A stretch of 64,000 bases of DNA from the NCBI RefSeq assembly GCF_009727055.1, contig NC_052349.1, positions 95,553,223 through 95,617,222 on the forward strand. The letters are read 5' to 3'. Each line of letters starts with the position of its first letter. Position 1 is the first letter of the stretch. Below the pieces are notes generated by a model. The model searched no databases and was not told the DNA's origin. It saw nothing but the letters and a program-made list of their open reading frames with translations. Positions 44,386-55,334 of the stretch are shown in pieces. The stretch is from Benincasa hispida. Taxonomy: Eukaryota; Streptophyta; Magnoliopsida; Cucurbitales; Cucurbitaceae. The translations under genes and the position numbers were made by a program.

Positions 44386-45430
44386 ATAAAATCACCTCCA
44401 AAATATGGCTTGATCCTTTGGCCATTAACTTTAAATGTGTTTGCCCCATCTTTAGGCATTAGCTCTATCACTCCATGAGGTTAGATCTCCTTAATAATAA
44501 AGGGTCCCAACCAGCACGATTTTAATTTATCTGGAAACAAACATAGACGTAAGTTAAATAGCAGGACCTTTTGGCCAACTTCAAAATTTTTCTTACTAAT
44601 GCATTGTCCATGCCAACCCTTCATGCATTATTTGTAGATCTTGGCATTTTCTTGTGCTTGTAATCTCCATTCATCTAACTCTAGTAACTTAAACTTTCTT
44701 GCTTCTCTTGAGGCTTCCATATTAAAGTTGGGCTTCTTGGTGGCCCAAAATGTCTTATGTTCAAGTTCCAAAGGTAAACGACAAGCTTTACTAAAAACTA
44801 GCGCATATGAGGACATTCTGATGGGTGTTTTATATGTTGTGCGATAGGCCCATAGCACTTTATCCAGCTTTTGTGCCCAATCTCTTCATTTGAATTGACA
44901 ACCTTTTCAAGTATTGATTTGATTTCCCAGTTGGACACCTCAGCTTGACCATTTGTTTGAGGATGGTAAGCTATTGCGATTTTGTGATGAACATTATATT
45001 TAACCAAAAGCTTGTTGATGATGCAATTGATGAAATGAGTTCCTTCGTCGCTTATGATGGCATGTGGGGTGCCAAAGCGAGTAAAAATATTTTTCTATAA
45101 TGCATCATTTCTAGCGCATGAAGTTGCTTCAATCCGTTTTGAAAAATAATCAACGGCTACCAGAGTGTAGTTATGGCCATTGGAGAGCGGGAATGGGCCC
45201 ATGATATCAATTCCCCATACATTAAACAAGATAATGTTCAACGACATCTCATATCTTCCAGAAATGTTCCCTGTGCGTTGCAGTTGTCGCACTCATAACA
45301 TAGTCTATGGCATCTTTAAACAATGTAGGCAAATAGTACCCACTCCGAAGTACTTTTAGTGCTATGCCCTAACTTCCAAAATGGCCACGGGATGGTTACT
45401 CATGACATTGATATAAGATGTGATGAAAGA
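44386..45430 (-). pseudogene. Gy-C integrase
   Basis: From high to low coordinates: zinc-region end ([17 protein letters not shown]), [20 protein letters not shown] with the first catalytic Asp, then SDEGTHFIN with the second Asp (about 45045, another frame), then [20 protein letters not shown] with the Glu. Further down are [20 protein letters not shown] and [19 protein letters not shown], then a decayed C-terminal tail. All three acids can be read, but not in one frame. The chain has a stop in ERN-type sequence near 45095 and a shift near 44860. The truncated Gy-B abuts its end at 44385. Confidence 0.85.
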
Positions 45431-46125
45431 CAGTTTCTGGAACACATTGCCTTAGGATATGATCTGAGCCTCTTTTATAAATATATGGCTCGTCCTAGTA
45501 GTAAAACTTACATGTATGCATAAGTTTCTTCTTTTGTTGTGAGAATATTCCTCTAGGAATTGCTTGCAGAATTGAAAATTATCAATTTATGCATACCAAG
45601 GCAAGAATTCATCAACATTTCATATTGTTTCAACATTCTCAAGCCGTGACAGATGATCTACAACTTTATTTTCTAATCCCTTACAGTCAATAATTTCAGT
45701 ATCATATTCTTGCAAGGGTAATACCCATCTGATTAATCATGACTTTGTGTCCTTCTTGATCATAAGATATTTGATGGCTGAATGATCCGTATGAATGATT
45801 ACCTTTGATCCCCACAAATATGGTCTTAATTTTTCCACAACGAACACCACTGCGAGCAATTCCTTCTCGATTGTTGTATAATTCTCTCGTGCACTATTGA
45901 GGGTTTTGCTTGCATATACAATTGGATGAAAAAATTTGTCCTTGCATTGGGCTAAAGTTGCACCCATCACATAATCGCTCGCATCGCACATCAATTCAAA
46001 TGGTTTTAACTAGTCAAGTGCGATCAAAATAGGAACATTGATTAGCGCTTCTTTTAATGTTTCAAATGCTCTTGAGCAGTTACGATCAAATTCGAAAGGT
46101 CTATCTACTTCCAACCGCAAATTCA
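45431..46125 (-). pseudogene. Gy-C RNase H
   Basis: The open stretch 45737-45994 carries all three family acids, in MMCDASDYVMGATLAQ, IEKELLAVVF and HTDHSAIKYLMIKKD. Downstream pieces near 45640-45720 keep the QEYDTEI-type and [15 protein letters not shown] blocks with stops. RNase H acts with RT in cDNA synthesis. It is a clear homologue of 15430-15996 in Gy-A. The region just upstream (46000-46120) has decayed connection sequence. Confidence 0.85.
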
Positions 46126-46960
46126 ATGGTCTTGCAACTTCAAGAAATCCTTGACAAATCTATGGTAGAATCCAGCATGTCCAAGGAAGCTTTGAAGTAT
46201 TTTCATGTTGGTAGGCAATGGCAATTTTTCTATGGACTCAATTTTAGCTTTGCCAACTTCCAGCCGGTATTTAAACAACATGTGCCTAAGTACAATTCCC
46301 TCAATTACTATGAAATGAAATTTCTCCCAATTCAAAAATAGTTTTGTGTCTTCGCATCTCTTCAAAATCTTCTTAAGAATTAGTAGACATATTTCTATAT
46401 ACTGAGAAGACATCTATAAAAATTTCAATTGACTCTTCAACATAATCAAAGAAGATGGCCATCATGCACCTCTGAAAGGTGCTTAGGATGTTACATAGCC
46501 GAAGGGCATGCGCCGGAAGGCGAATATCCAAGTTTTTTTTTCTTAGTCCTTGAGTTCGATCATGATTTGGTTGTACCCTGCATAAGCATCTAGGAAGCAA
46601 AAGAAGTCGCTCTCTACTAATTTGTCCAACATCTGATCAATAAATGGTAGTGGAAAGTTATCCTTCTTAATAGCTGCGTTGGGCTTCCTATAGAATATAT
46701 ATATTCTCCAACCTGTAACCATACGCATCGGAATTAGTTCATTGTTTTGGTTGGAAACTACAGTCATTCCTCTTTTTTTGGGATGCATTGCACGGGACTG
46801 GCCCACGTTTATCCAAAATAAAAAAATCATTCTGGCGTCCAACCATTTAATAATTTCCTTCTTGATAACTTTCTTCATCGTAGGGTTCAGTCTGCTTGGT
46901 GTTCAACAGAACCTCCTTTTCCATCCTCGAGCCTAATTTTATGCATGCAATAAGATGGAC
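46126..46960 (-). pseudogene. Gy-C reverse transcriptase
   Basis: Fingers: KKVIKKEIIKWLDARMIF. Then NELIPMRMVTGWRIYIFYRK, FIDQMLDKLVESDFFCFLDA with YAGYNQIMIELKD (first catalytic Asp retained). The active-site block reads SIEIFIDVFSVY, where Athila-like RTs have FMDDFSVY, so the second Asp is Val. The thumb at 46123-46413 has FLNWEKFHFIV and FLGHAGFYHRFVKDF. Overlapping frames show frameshifts near 46550 and 46400. RT would copy element RNA; this copy lost a catalytic residue as well as its frame. Confidence 0.87.
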
Positions 46961-47908
46961 TGATTCCTTTAATATTAGCTAGGGTCCACCCTATCTCCTT
47001 AATATATTTCTTCATGACCTTCAAGAGAGCATCTTCCTTCTCTTCTGAGAGTTTAGCTAAAATAATGACATGTAAAGTATCATTCTTACCAAGGAACACA
47101 TATTTCAAATGGGTAGGGAGTGCTTTCAATTTTAAAACTGGCGATTGTTCGAGCAAAGGCTTGATTTTGCCTTCTCAATCTTCTAAACCCAAGGGCTTAA
47201 AATTCCCTTGTCTCTCTTTTATTGCATAATAGGATTCAAAATTTGCGATCGCCTCATCCTTCAATTCCATTTCTTCATTGATTTTAAATTCTAATCTACA
47301 AGGCCAAACCTCTTCCAAGTGAACCATTTTGCATGTGTTGATCTCATCCGGATATTCCATCTCCTTACAAATGTTGAACTTCATCTTTGGCCATTAACTT
47401 GCATGGTGATTTCTCCCTTGTGCACATCAATTTGGATTCTTCCGGTGGATAGGAAGGGTCTTCCCAAAATTATGGGTACATCTTTATTCGCTTTGTAGTC
47501 TAAAATAATGAAATGAGATGGCAGAATGACTTTAATCACTTTCACGAGCACATCTTCTAGTTTCCCTCTGGGTGTACCAAGGAACAATCCGTCGATTGCA
47601 ACATAAGCATGGTGGGTGCAAGTTCTCCCATTCCCAGTTGCTTGAAGATTAATAAAGGCATAAGATTGATGCTAGCTCCAAGGTCGCATAAATTTTGCCC
47701 TATATAAACTCCTCCAAGGGAACAAGGAATGGTGAAACTCCCTGGATCTCGCATTTTTTGTGAAATAATGGTGCTACAATCTTGTGTTAATGTGACAGTC
47801 TCGTAATTTTCCATCTTTCTTTTCTTTTATATGTTATCTTTCAAGAATTTTGCATAAGATGGCATCTGCTCCAACGCCTCGATGAGTGGAATGTTAATAT
47901 GCAACTTC
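46961..47908 (-). pseudogene. Gy-C protease and linker
   Basis: It starts at the Co-3 junction with LKKLHINIPLIEALEQMPSY, then KMENYETVTLTQDCSTII, KMRDPGSFTIPCSLGG, then CDLGASINLMPLLIFKQLG with the aspartic protease DLGAS motif intact (near 47690). After a break come EDVLVKVIKVILPSHFIILD and VPIILGRPFLSTGRIQIDV (47381-47587), a linker, and LKLKALPTHLKYVFLG before RT. The gag C-terminus that should precede LKKLHINIP is missing at the junction. The protease fold looks readable across two frames but is not expressible. Confidence 0.83.
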
Positions 47909-47913
47909 TTTAA

Positions 47914-49772
47914 TTTTGGGTTTTATGTCCTAAAACTCGCAGTTTGTAAAAGATAAACATATTCTATAGTCACTAAACTTATTATTCATTTTATAAATTG
48001 CATACGTAAAAGTCTAAATCCAATAAACTAAGATCCATGGTTATTATATGAATACTTGAACTTTATGTAGAGACATAGAGATGGATCAAGTTCGAGTAAA
48101 TAGCCAAAACAGTCTATAGTACATGATAAAGGTTGGGTGCCTTATTCTGGTAACACTATTGGATGAGGCCTACTCTGTAGCTGTTACAAGTTGTTGTAAA
48201 GATACTACAAACGAAGTGATCCATATTCGTTCATCTATTGACATGAGGAGCAGGGGAATTCTATGCAATGAGTTTGCATAAGATCAGACCAAGAAATAAG
48301 TCACACTTACTTTATAACGTTGTTTACTGTATAAGACTGACTATTTCACTTAGATGACCTAGGTAACTCGATCTTAATCCTGAGCTAACTATGAACTCCT
48401 ATTTATTCAGGATTATCCTTAGATTTGCATAAGTGAGGGTTACCTCAATAGCACTGGCTCAATAAGCCTCCCATTTCAAGGGTAAGACTGGGTAGATAGC
48501 TGAGGACATAAGGTGCAAGATGGAATTCACGCCTATCTGATTTAGGGATAGAAGAAATATTGTTCTCTTAAGTACTGAATCCAGGTCTTGAACAAGGGAC
48601 CCCCCTATCACTGGGCTGAGAGGGATCTGGTTTGGTGACTGGATCACAAACTAATTGTTCATTAGAGGATCAGTAAAAACTTAAGGAATAAGACGTAATC
48701 TTGGGGGTAAAACTGACATTTGACCTAGTCATTATTACGAACAACCTGTGAAGGTTCGACTTATTAATTATGGTTAAATTATGTGGACATAATATATCTA
48801 CAGTGAGGGGAGTGCAACTAGGGGCTTTAATGGAGTGACCCATTAGTTAACAAATGGGGATTAATTTGGTGTAAAGAGCTTAGCCAATTAATCTCAGATC
48901 ATTAGAGCCCATGATCTGTAGGTCCGTGAGGTCCTCCCTACTAGCTCGTAAATGGATTAACTTTAGAGTAGCATGATAAGTTAATTTGAAACGTTCAAAT
49001 TAGAAATAAACGGAATTGGAGAATTAATAATTAAATATGATTTAAATATTAAATTCATGAATGTGGATTCATGAAGGTGAATTTGTATGAATTTAATTTA
49101 ATATTTGATATTAAATTAATTATAATTAATTAAATTATTTTATTAATTATTTATTATTAATTTTATTATAAAATTAATTGATGAAATTAATTTATAAAAT
49201 TAATAAATGTTTTCAATTTTGAAAAATAAAATTGATTTTAGAAATCATTTTATCAAAATTGGAAAAAACACAAGAAAAGATAAATATGGGATTTCTCCAC
49301 CAAGCAGCTCACTCAAACCCGCTTGCTCTTGCTTCAATTCACCAAGCATGAGCTACATCTCATGCAGCCTTCTTCTTTGCATGAATGTCCTGCAATAAAT
49401 AGAGAAGATGAAAATGGAAATCGGGCATGCAAACCATTAGAACTTGCTGAAGTTTTGTTGAAAACTTGTAAGGTTGAATAAGTGTTCTTCAAGTTGCATC
49501 AGTAGTGTCTTCTCCAAATTCCCTTCATTCAGACTTATTTTGAGTCCCACAACTCAATCTAAAACTCCAAGAGAATAGTAGGAAAGATCTTGAGGTGGTT
49601 CACAAGAAGAATTGGAGAAAATTTACAGCTAAATTTGAGATTCAAAAGGGTCTACAAAGGGATGACATGAAACCCTCTTATTATTATATGTGCATGCTTT
49701 ATTTACAGTCAAAATTAATGAATTGGAATGCTTATTGATCCTTGTTGCTTCCGCTACATGTTGATATACTCA
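47914..49772 (+). mobile_element. Co-3 5' LTR (insertion in Gy-C)
   Basis: The start TTTTGGGTTTTATGTCC corresponds to TGTTGGGTTTTATGTCC in the minus solo LTR (58783); the first G is changed. It ends GATATACTCA, six bases before a tRNA-Met primer site, 1859 bp. It has many AT-rich short palindromes around 49060-49200. It lies in the Gy-C gag-protease junction. Confidence 0.85.
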
Positions 49773-49778
49773 TTCAAT

Positions 49779-49790
49779 TGGTATCACAGC
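49779..49790 (+). other. Primer-binding site, tRNA-iMet type, Co-3 copy 1
   Basis: TGGTATCACAGC, one base off the consensus TGGTATCAGAGC. Confidence 0.75.
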
Positions 49791-50049
49791 ATCATTAAAG
49801 CACTCAATTTGGTTTACTTTTAGTGTGGTGGGTTTCATGATATATATGAAAATGATGAACTGATAAGATTTTCTTAGTTTTGGCATTTAATTTCTCTTTG
49901 ATTCCTTGATTAAATTTATAATTGGCTCGTGTTTGATGAGCTTATATGTGTACTCAAGAGTCTATAATTTTTTTTGGAGTCATTAGAGTTAAAATTAAGT
50001 TGTAATTAAAGAAAAAAGTGAAGAAGGTCGAGCAGAAGGAACCAGTTCT

Positions 50050-50390
50050 TCAGCTTCTGCTCAAATCTCGTCAAAGATTTCAAGCGAGAGCAAGATTTCA
50101 AGCATTCGGGTGAGAGCGAGATTTTCACAATTTCAGCAAGATTCCATGTACAAACAGCCAGTAATTTCAAAGTTTCAAGCGAGATTCTGATGGAATTTTC
50201 GAGTGAGATTTCGAGTTCAAGCGAGATTTTGAATCATGTTTGAGCGAGATTTCTAGTTCGAGCGAGATTTCTAATGGAATTCCGAACAAGAGATCAAGTT
50301 CGAGCGAGATTTTGAATAAAGTTCGAGCAAGATTTTGAGCTAGGAGTGAGAGATCGAGTTTAAGCAAGATTTTTTAACCAGTTTATGAGT
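50050..50390 (+). repeat. GAGCGAGATTT array in Co-3 leader
   Basis: Words such as TTCGAGCGAGATTT, TTCAAGCGAGATTT and GAGCAAGATTTT recur about fifteen times with spacing of roughly 15-35 bp. Leader copy 3 (62760-62890) has a different array at the same distance from the primer site. Confidence 0.75.
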
Positions 50391-50789
50391 TTGACCCGTT
50401 GACTGAGCAAGGACCATCGAGGATTCACCGATATGATCGGTTTTTTTCAAACTTGACCTGGTTCACGTTCAAAAGGGTTTTACTTGGTCCGGTTTAGGGG
50501 GTTCACATCCGGTTCAAGCTGTTTGGATCCGGTTTAAAGAGGCTCAAACGGTCTGGTAGCAGTTTGGAGATTTCGACATATGGAACACCTCCAACTTGAA
50601 GATTATGGCCGAAGAATTGAGTGTTCTTAACCGGTTTTATAAGTGTACGTGAGCAGTGTGAGGTAATAAAATGGTTTATCATCTAGACATTGTAGGTTAG
50701 AATCCAATTATAAGCATTATACTTGAATAAACCACTTAGACTTAGGGTTGTTTTAATTAGCCGAAAAGAACCTAAGTATAAATTTACCT

Positions 50790-50935
50790 AAATTAATAGA
50801 ACACTTTAGTGAGAGTTTAATAACTTATATATGATAAAAGTTATTAAGAACACTTCAGTGGGAGTTTAATAACTTATATATGATAAAGTTATTAAGAACA
50901 CTTCAGTGGGAGATTAATAACATATACGTTATATT
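50790..50935 (+). repeat. 51-bp tandem repeat with AATAACTT/AAGTTATT hairpin
   Basis: AGAACACTTCAGTGGGAG followed by TTTAATAACTT occurs in three head-to-tail units, the third degenerate. Within units AATAACTT and AAGTTATT form an 8-bp inverted repeat (50819-50845 and 50868-50893). Copies 2 and 3 of the leader have fewer units. Confidence 0.7.
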
Positions 50936-50989
50936 ATTTTTAGCTTCACATCCCTAAGAGTTCACAATTGAGATTTAAGCGATACTTCT

Positions 50990-51006
50990 GTCACCCTGGG
51001 AGTGAC
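50990..51006 (+). other. GTCAC/GTGAC hairpin, Co-3 copy 1, module 1
   Basis: GTCACCCTGGGAGTGAC, followed by CATATGGAAAGT. Confidence 0.6.
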
Positions 51007-51149
51007 CACCATATGGAAAGTATTTTCATAAATCTGGATTTTGGTGAATAAGGGGAAGTCGTTCGAACATAAATCAAATATATGATAAAAAGATTTCTAT
51101 TGCCATGTCTCCACATAGTTCACATCAAGAGATTTATATGACGCTTCGT

Positions 51150-51166
51150 GTCACCCTAGGAGTGAC
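51150..51166 (+). other. GTCAC/GTGAC hairpin, Co-3 copy 1, module 2
   Basis: GTCACCCTAGGAGTGAC, 160 bp after module 1 and again followed by ACGGAAAGTGTTT. Confidence 0.6.
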
Positions 51167-51771
51167 CTCCACACGGAAAGTGTTTGTATAAGTCAACAAC
51201 AAGGTGAACGGGGGAAGTAGTTCATAGTAAATGGTTGAAGGATATGTGTTAACATATCCTACAGTCTCTTTCGTTAGTTTGGATCGTGAGATTCCTATGT
51301 TGCACCTGCTGGTTTGCTTTATGCGACCCTTTGCTAGTCATTTAACGATGTCTATCTCCACGGAGGGTTGTAACATAGGATTTGGAAGAACTCAAACTCC
51401 AGAAATGGATAGGATTTCTTAAGTCCATTCCCAACCTTGACTCTCCATTTCGATTGCATAGTTGGGGCCAACCTCTGACGTCTGAAAATTGAGGGTTACA
51501 CTTACAGAATTACTAAAGTGTTAGTAATTTCTGACCAAAAACGGTAACTAAACGACTATAGGAATAAGAGTTATTTTGGAGATAGTGTTTGGTCAAAATT
51601 TTTTGCTTTAGTGAAGGAGTATCTAACTGCCCCTCGGTAGAATGTATTCTGACTCACTATAGTATCATTGCAAATAAATAATGGTTATGGGTACATTATT
51701 ACTTGTTTTTCTAAAACTTGATTTTGGATTTAGTTGCAATTTGCTAATTAGAATTTGTTTAAATTTTTCAA

Positions 51772-52060
51772 AGTGTCAAATTCTTCTAGAATACTCACTT
51801 CCGACTTAGATAACGGTAAAATCGAATCAACAAACAAATTACTAGCAGTTGATAATACCAAAAGAGTTTTAGCAGAGGATTGTTCTCTATCTTTCAACTC
51901 ATCTAAAATTTTGAATAATATAGATGAGAATGCAAAATTCGAACAACAAGATAAATATGAATTACTTGTTATCGAAACATGTTTAATGGAAAATGATAAA
52001 ACCTGGATAATTGATTCATGTGCTACTAATCATGTTTGTACTTTCTCATAGGAAACAAGT
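51772..52060 (+). pseudogene. Co-3 copy 1 pre-protease ORF and protease start
   Basis: The frame reads SNSSRILTSDLDNGKIESTN, LLAVDNTKRVLAEDCSLS, then DKYELLVIETCLMENDKTW and IIDSCATNHVC. The last is the copia protease active site (family DSGATNH) with Gly changed to Cys. The preceding about 75 residues are shared with copy 2 but are not gag core and have no CCHC knuckle. Co-1 shows the same KYDLLVLETCLVEN approach. A polypyrimidine tract with CAA (CAG in copy 2) comes just before, suggesting a splice acceptor. The ORF ends at a stop near 52050 with ETSSWR-type sequence beyond. Confidence 0.72.
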
Positions 52061-52074
52061 TCTTGGAGATAACT

Positions 52075-52855
52075 GACAGAAGGTGAAACAATCTTTAAAT
52101 CAGCTCAAGCAGTAGGAGATATGAAGTTATTTATAGGAGATAAGTACATTTATTTGAAAAATGCTTATTACATTCCTTCTATGAAAAGGAATCTAATATC
52201 TATTTCTTGTTTACTAGAAAAAAAAATTATAAAGTATATTTTGAAAATGATGAAATGTTCATCAATACAAGAAATAACCAAATTTGTTCTGCAAAATTAG
52301 AAAATAACTTGTATTTGTTAAAACCGACTGAGGCTAGAGCCGTTTTGAACATAGAGATGTTTAAAACTGCTGAGACTCATAAGAAAAGGAAAGTTTCTCC
52401 AAATGCCTATCTCTGACACTTGAGACTGAGTCACATAAATCTCAACAGGATTGAGAGACTGGTTAAGAACAATTATCTAAATAAGTTAGAAGACAATTCA
52501 TTACCACCTTGCAAATCCTGTCTTGAGGGTAAAATGACTAAAAGATATTTTTTTGGAAAAGGTCTTAGAGCCAAAGAACCCTTAGAACTCGTACACTCAG
52601 ATCTTTGTGATCTTATGAATGTTAGAGCTAGAGGATGGTATGAATATTTCATCAACTTCGTTGATGACTATTCCAGGTATGGGCATATTTACCTGATGCA
52701 CCAAAAATCTGAAACATTTGAAAAGTTCAAAGAATATAAGTCTGAGGTTGAAAACCAATTAGGTAAATAGATTAAAACACTTCGATCAGATCGAGGTGGT
52801 GAGTATGTGGACTTAGAATTCCATAACTATTTGATAGAATATGGAATCCAGTCTC
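52075..52855 (+). pseudogene. Co-3 pre-integrase and integrase core, truncated
   Basis: After decayed protease sequence (SAQAVGDMKLFIGDKYIYLK, MKRNLISISCLLEKK-like), the frame gives KLENNLYLLKPTEARAVLN, then LRLSHINLNRIERLV and CKSC (zinc region). The core follows: LELVHSDLCDLMNVRARG with the first Asp, FVDDYSRYGHIYLMHQKS, KTLRSDRGGEYVDLEF with the second Asp. It then stops at YGIQSQELS; the block with the catalytic Glu and all later integrase are deleted. In-frame stops occur after NAYL and NQLGK. It is close to Co-1 integrase in wording. Confidence 0.85.
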
Positions 52856-52869
52856 AAGAGTTGTCATGC

Positions 52870-53508
52870 TCAAGTCTATCATGATACTTCTGTCCATAGC
52901 CACATTTTATGATTATGAGATATAGCAAATGGACGTCAAGACTGCCTTTCTTAATGGTAATCTTGAGGAGACCATCTATATAACTCAACCAGAGGGGTTC
53001 GTAGTTCCAGATCAAGAGCAAAGAGTTTGCAAGCTTAATAGATCTATTTATGGGCTAAAACAAGCATCTAGATCATGGAACATTAGATTTGACACTGCGG
53101 TCAAGTCGATTGGCTTTGATCAAAACATTGATGAGCCTTGTGTCTACAAGAAGATCATCAACAGCTCAGTAGCTATCCTGATACTGTATGTGGATGATAT
53201 CCTACTCATTGGAAATGATGTAGGGTATCTGACTGACATTAAGAAATGGCTAGCTACCCAGTTCTAAATGAAAGATTTGGGTGAGGCGCAGTATGTTCTA
53301 GAGATCCAGATCATTCGGAATCGTAAGAAAAAGAGGTTAGCCTTGTCTTAGGCATCGTACATTGGTCAAATGTTGATCAAGTACGGGATACAGGATTCCA
53401 ATAGGGGTTTGTTACCTTTCAGGCATGGAATCATTTTGTCTAAGGATCAATTTCCTAAGACACCTCAAGGGGTTGAGGAGATGAGACGGATTCCCTATGC
53501 TTGTTTAT
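52870..53508 (+). pseudogene. Co-3 reverse transcriptase fragment
   Basis: The open stretch 52929-53267 contains MDVKTAFLNGNLEETIYITQ, CKLNRSIYGLKQASRSWNIR and the active site VAILILYVDDILLIGND with YVDD intact. It continues past one stop with MKDLGEAQYVLEIQI, a mutated QASYI-type block and GVEEMRRIPYA. Fingers upstream of MDVKTAF are missing, because about 1.5 kb from integrase Glu to RT fingers was deleted. At about 53505 the RT breaks off into a second copy of the Co-3 leader. RT would make cDNA; this piece cannot. Confidence 0.87.
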
Positions 53509-54311
53509 GCCAAAACTAAAACTATATCAGTATGTGTTTAATTATTTATACCTGTGATGTATGTTATAAATAAATCTTGTATGTGAATACAGTATGTCAT
53601 GTAGATTTAAAATCCCACCATAGAAAGCATGTTACATGAATTATGTATATGTTATAATGTGTTATAATGTATAGAATGCATGTTTAGGGTTTCTGTTATT
53701 TAATATAACTATTATATTAAATTTGAATGCCTTTGATGTTTGTTGTGGATGTTTAGCATGTCTAAAATTTTATAAGTTGTTATATAATTGGGTTAGATAT
53801 TTGAAATCCATAACAAAGAACAACTGCATGTTCACATAAGTTAAACACTTGTTTTAATAGTTAAAATAGGTCGCTATCTTATAAATCACAGTTACAAACT
53901 CAACCGATATATAATCCTATCTAAGGCTGGGGGTACTTAAGTTGACGGTGTACAGAACACCTGCTACCTGGAGATTATAGCCGAAGAATTGAGTGTTGTT
54001 AATCAGTTTTATAAGCATACGTGAGCGGTGTGAGGTAATATAAGGGTTAATTACCTCGACATTGTAGGTTAAAATCCAATTATAAGCGTTATAATTGGAT
54101 AAACCACTTAGACTTAAGGTTTTTTTAATTAACCGAAAAGAACCTAAGTATAAATTTACCCAAATTAATAGAACACTTCAGTGGAAATTTAATAACTTAT
54201 ATATGATAAAGTTATTAAGAACACTTCAGTGGGAGAATAATATATATGATACGTTAATTTTAGCTCTCATGTCCCTAAGAGTACACAATCGAGATTTAAA
54301 TGGTACTTCGT

Positions 54312-54328
54312 GTCACCCTGGGAGTGAC
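54312..54328 (+). other. GTCAC/GTGAC hairpin, Co-3 copy 2, module 1
   Basis: GTCACCCTGGGAGTGAC then CTCCATATGGAAAGT. Confidence 0.6.
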
Positions 54329-54471
54329 CTCCATATGGAAAGTATTTACATAAATGTGGATTTTGATGAATAAGGGGAAGTCGTTCGAACATAAATCAAA
54401 TATATGATAAAAAGAGTTCAACTGCCACATCTCCACATAGGTCACACTGTGAGATTCATAGGATGCATCGT

Positions 54472-54488
54472 GTCACCCTGGGAGTGAC
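54472..54488 (+). other. GTCAC/GTGAC hairpin, Co-3 copy 2, module 2
   Basis: GTCACCCTGGGAGTGAC, exactly 160 bp after module 1, as in copy 1. Confidence 0.6.
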
Positions 54489-55013
54489 CTCCATACGTAA
54501 AGTGTTTATATGAGTCAATAATAAGGTGAACGGGGGAAGTAGTTCATAGTAAGTGGGTGAAGAATATGTGTCAACATATCCTGCGATCTCTTTCGTTAGT
54601 TTGGACCGTGAGATTCCTATGTTGCACCTACTGGTTTACTTTAGGCGCCCCTTTGCTAGTCATTTAACAATGGCTGATCCCCAAGGAGGGTTGTAACATA
54701 GGATTCAGAATAACTCAAACTCCAGAAATGGATAGGATTTCTTAATTCCATTCCCAACCTTGACTCTCCATTTTGGTAGCTTAGTTGGGGCCAACCTCTA
54801 ACGTCTAAAAATGGAGGGTTACACTTATAGAATTACTAAAGTGTTAGTAATTTCTTACCAACAACGGTAACTAAACGACTATAGGAATAAGAGTTATTCT
54901 GGAGATAGTGTTCGGTTAGAATTGTTTGCTTTAATTAAGGAGTATCTGACTACCCCTCGATAGCACATATTCTGACTCACTATAGTATCGTTGCAAATAA
55001 ATAATGGTTATAG

Positions 55014-55094
55014 GTACATTATTACTTGTTTTGCTAAAACTTGATTTTGGATTTAGTTGTAATTTGCTAATTAGAATTTATTAAAATTTTTCAG
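55014..55094 (+). other. Candidate 81-bp intron before pre-protease ORF
   Basis: ATAG-GTACAT at the left, TTTTTCAG at the right, AT-rich between, with GT-AG ends. The ORF ATG follows at 55096. Copy 1 has the same block at 51691-51771 with its AG changed to AA. Splicing is inferred only from sequence. Confidence 0.35.
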
Positions 55095-55095
55095 C

Positions 55096-55334
55096 ATGTC
55101 GAATTCTTCTAGAATACACACTTACGAATTAGATAACGATAAAATCGATTCAACAAACAAATTAATAGCAGTTGATAATACCAAAAGAGTTTTAACAGAG
55201 GATTGTCCTCTATCTCCCAACTCATCTAAAATTTTGAATAATATAGATGAGAATGCCAAATTCGAACAACAAGATAAATATGATTTACTTGTTATCGAAT
55301 CATGTTTAGTGAAAAATAATAAAACCTGGATAAT
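55096..55334 (+). pseudogene. Co-3 copy 2 pre-protease ORF, truncated
   Basis: The ATG opens MSNSSRIHTYELDNDKIDST and continues with VDNTKRVLTEDCPLSPNSSK and DKYDLLVIESCLVKNNKTW, then IIV, where it ends abruptly two residues before the protease Asp. Beyond the break the minus strand is Gy-C gag (GKEQ). It is about 80 residues of element sequence, nearly identical in layout to copy 1 and without stops in this stretch. Function of the pre-protease part is unknown; it replaces the place of the gag C-terminus. The following plus-strand residues to 55440 are antisense of Gy-C gag. Confidence 0.7.

Larger units (their letters stand above)
49791..51690 (+). mobile_element. Co-3 copy 1 leader
   Basis: About 1.9 kb without a recognisable gag. 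In order: a stretch shared with 62513-62750; a GAGCGAGATTT array; a stretch rich in TCCGGTT; a 51-bp tandem repeat; two hairpin modules; and the run to the candidate intron. Compared with 63110-63560 it lacks about 440 bp after the array. The largest frames here are not conserved in the other leaders. Confidence 0.7.
53509..55094 (+). mobile_element. Co-3 copy 2 leader (no LTR in front)
   Basis: It aligns with 63110-64000 and, after 53950, with 50590-51770. It begins at the level about 600 nt after the primer site and joins the RT of copy 1 at a short TGCTTG-TTA similarity. It has hairpin modules at 54312-54328 and 54472-54488. No coding sequence is recognised. Confidence 0.75.

Noticed and set aside
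50167..50367. Minus-strand open frame rich in Leu, Ser and Lys
   Set aside because: It is the antisense of the GAGCGAGATTT array; its repeats are those of the DNA words and no homologous frame exists in the other leaders.
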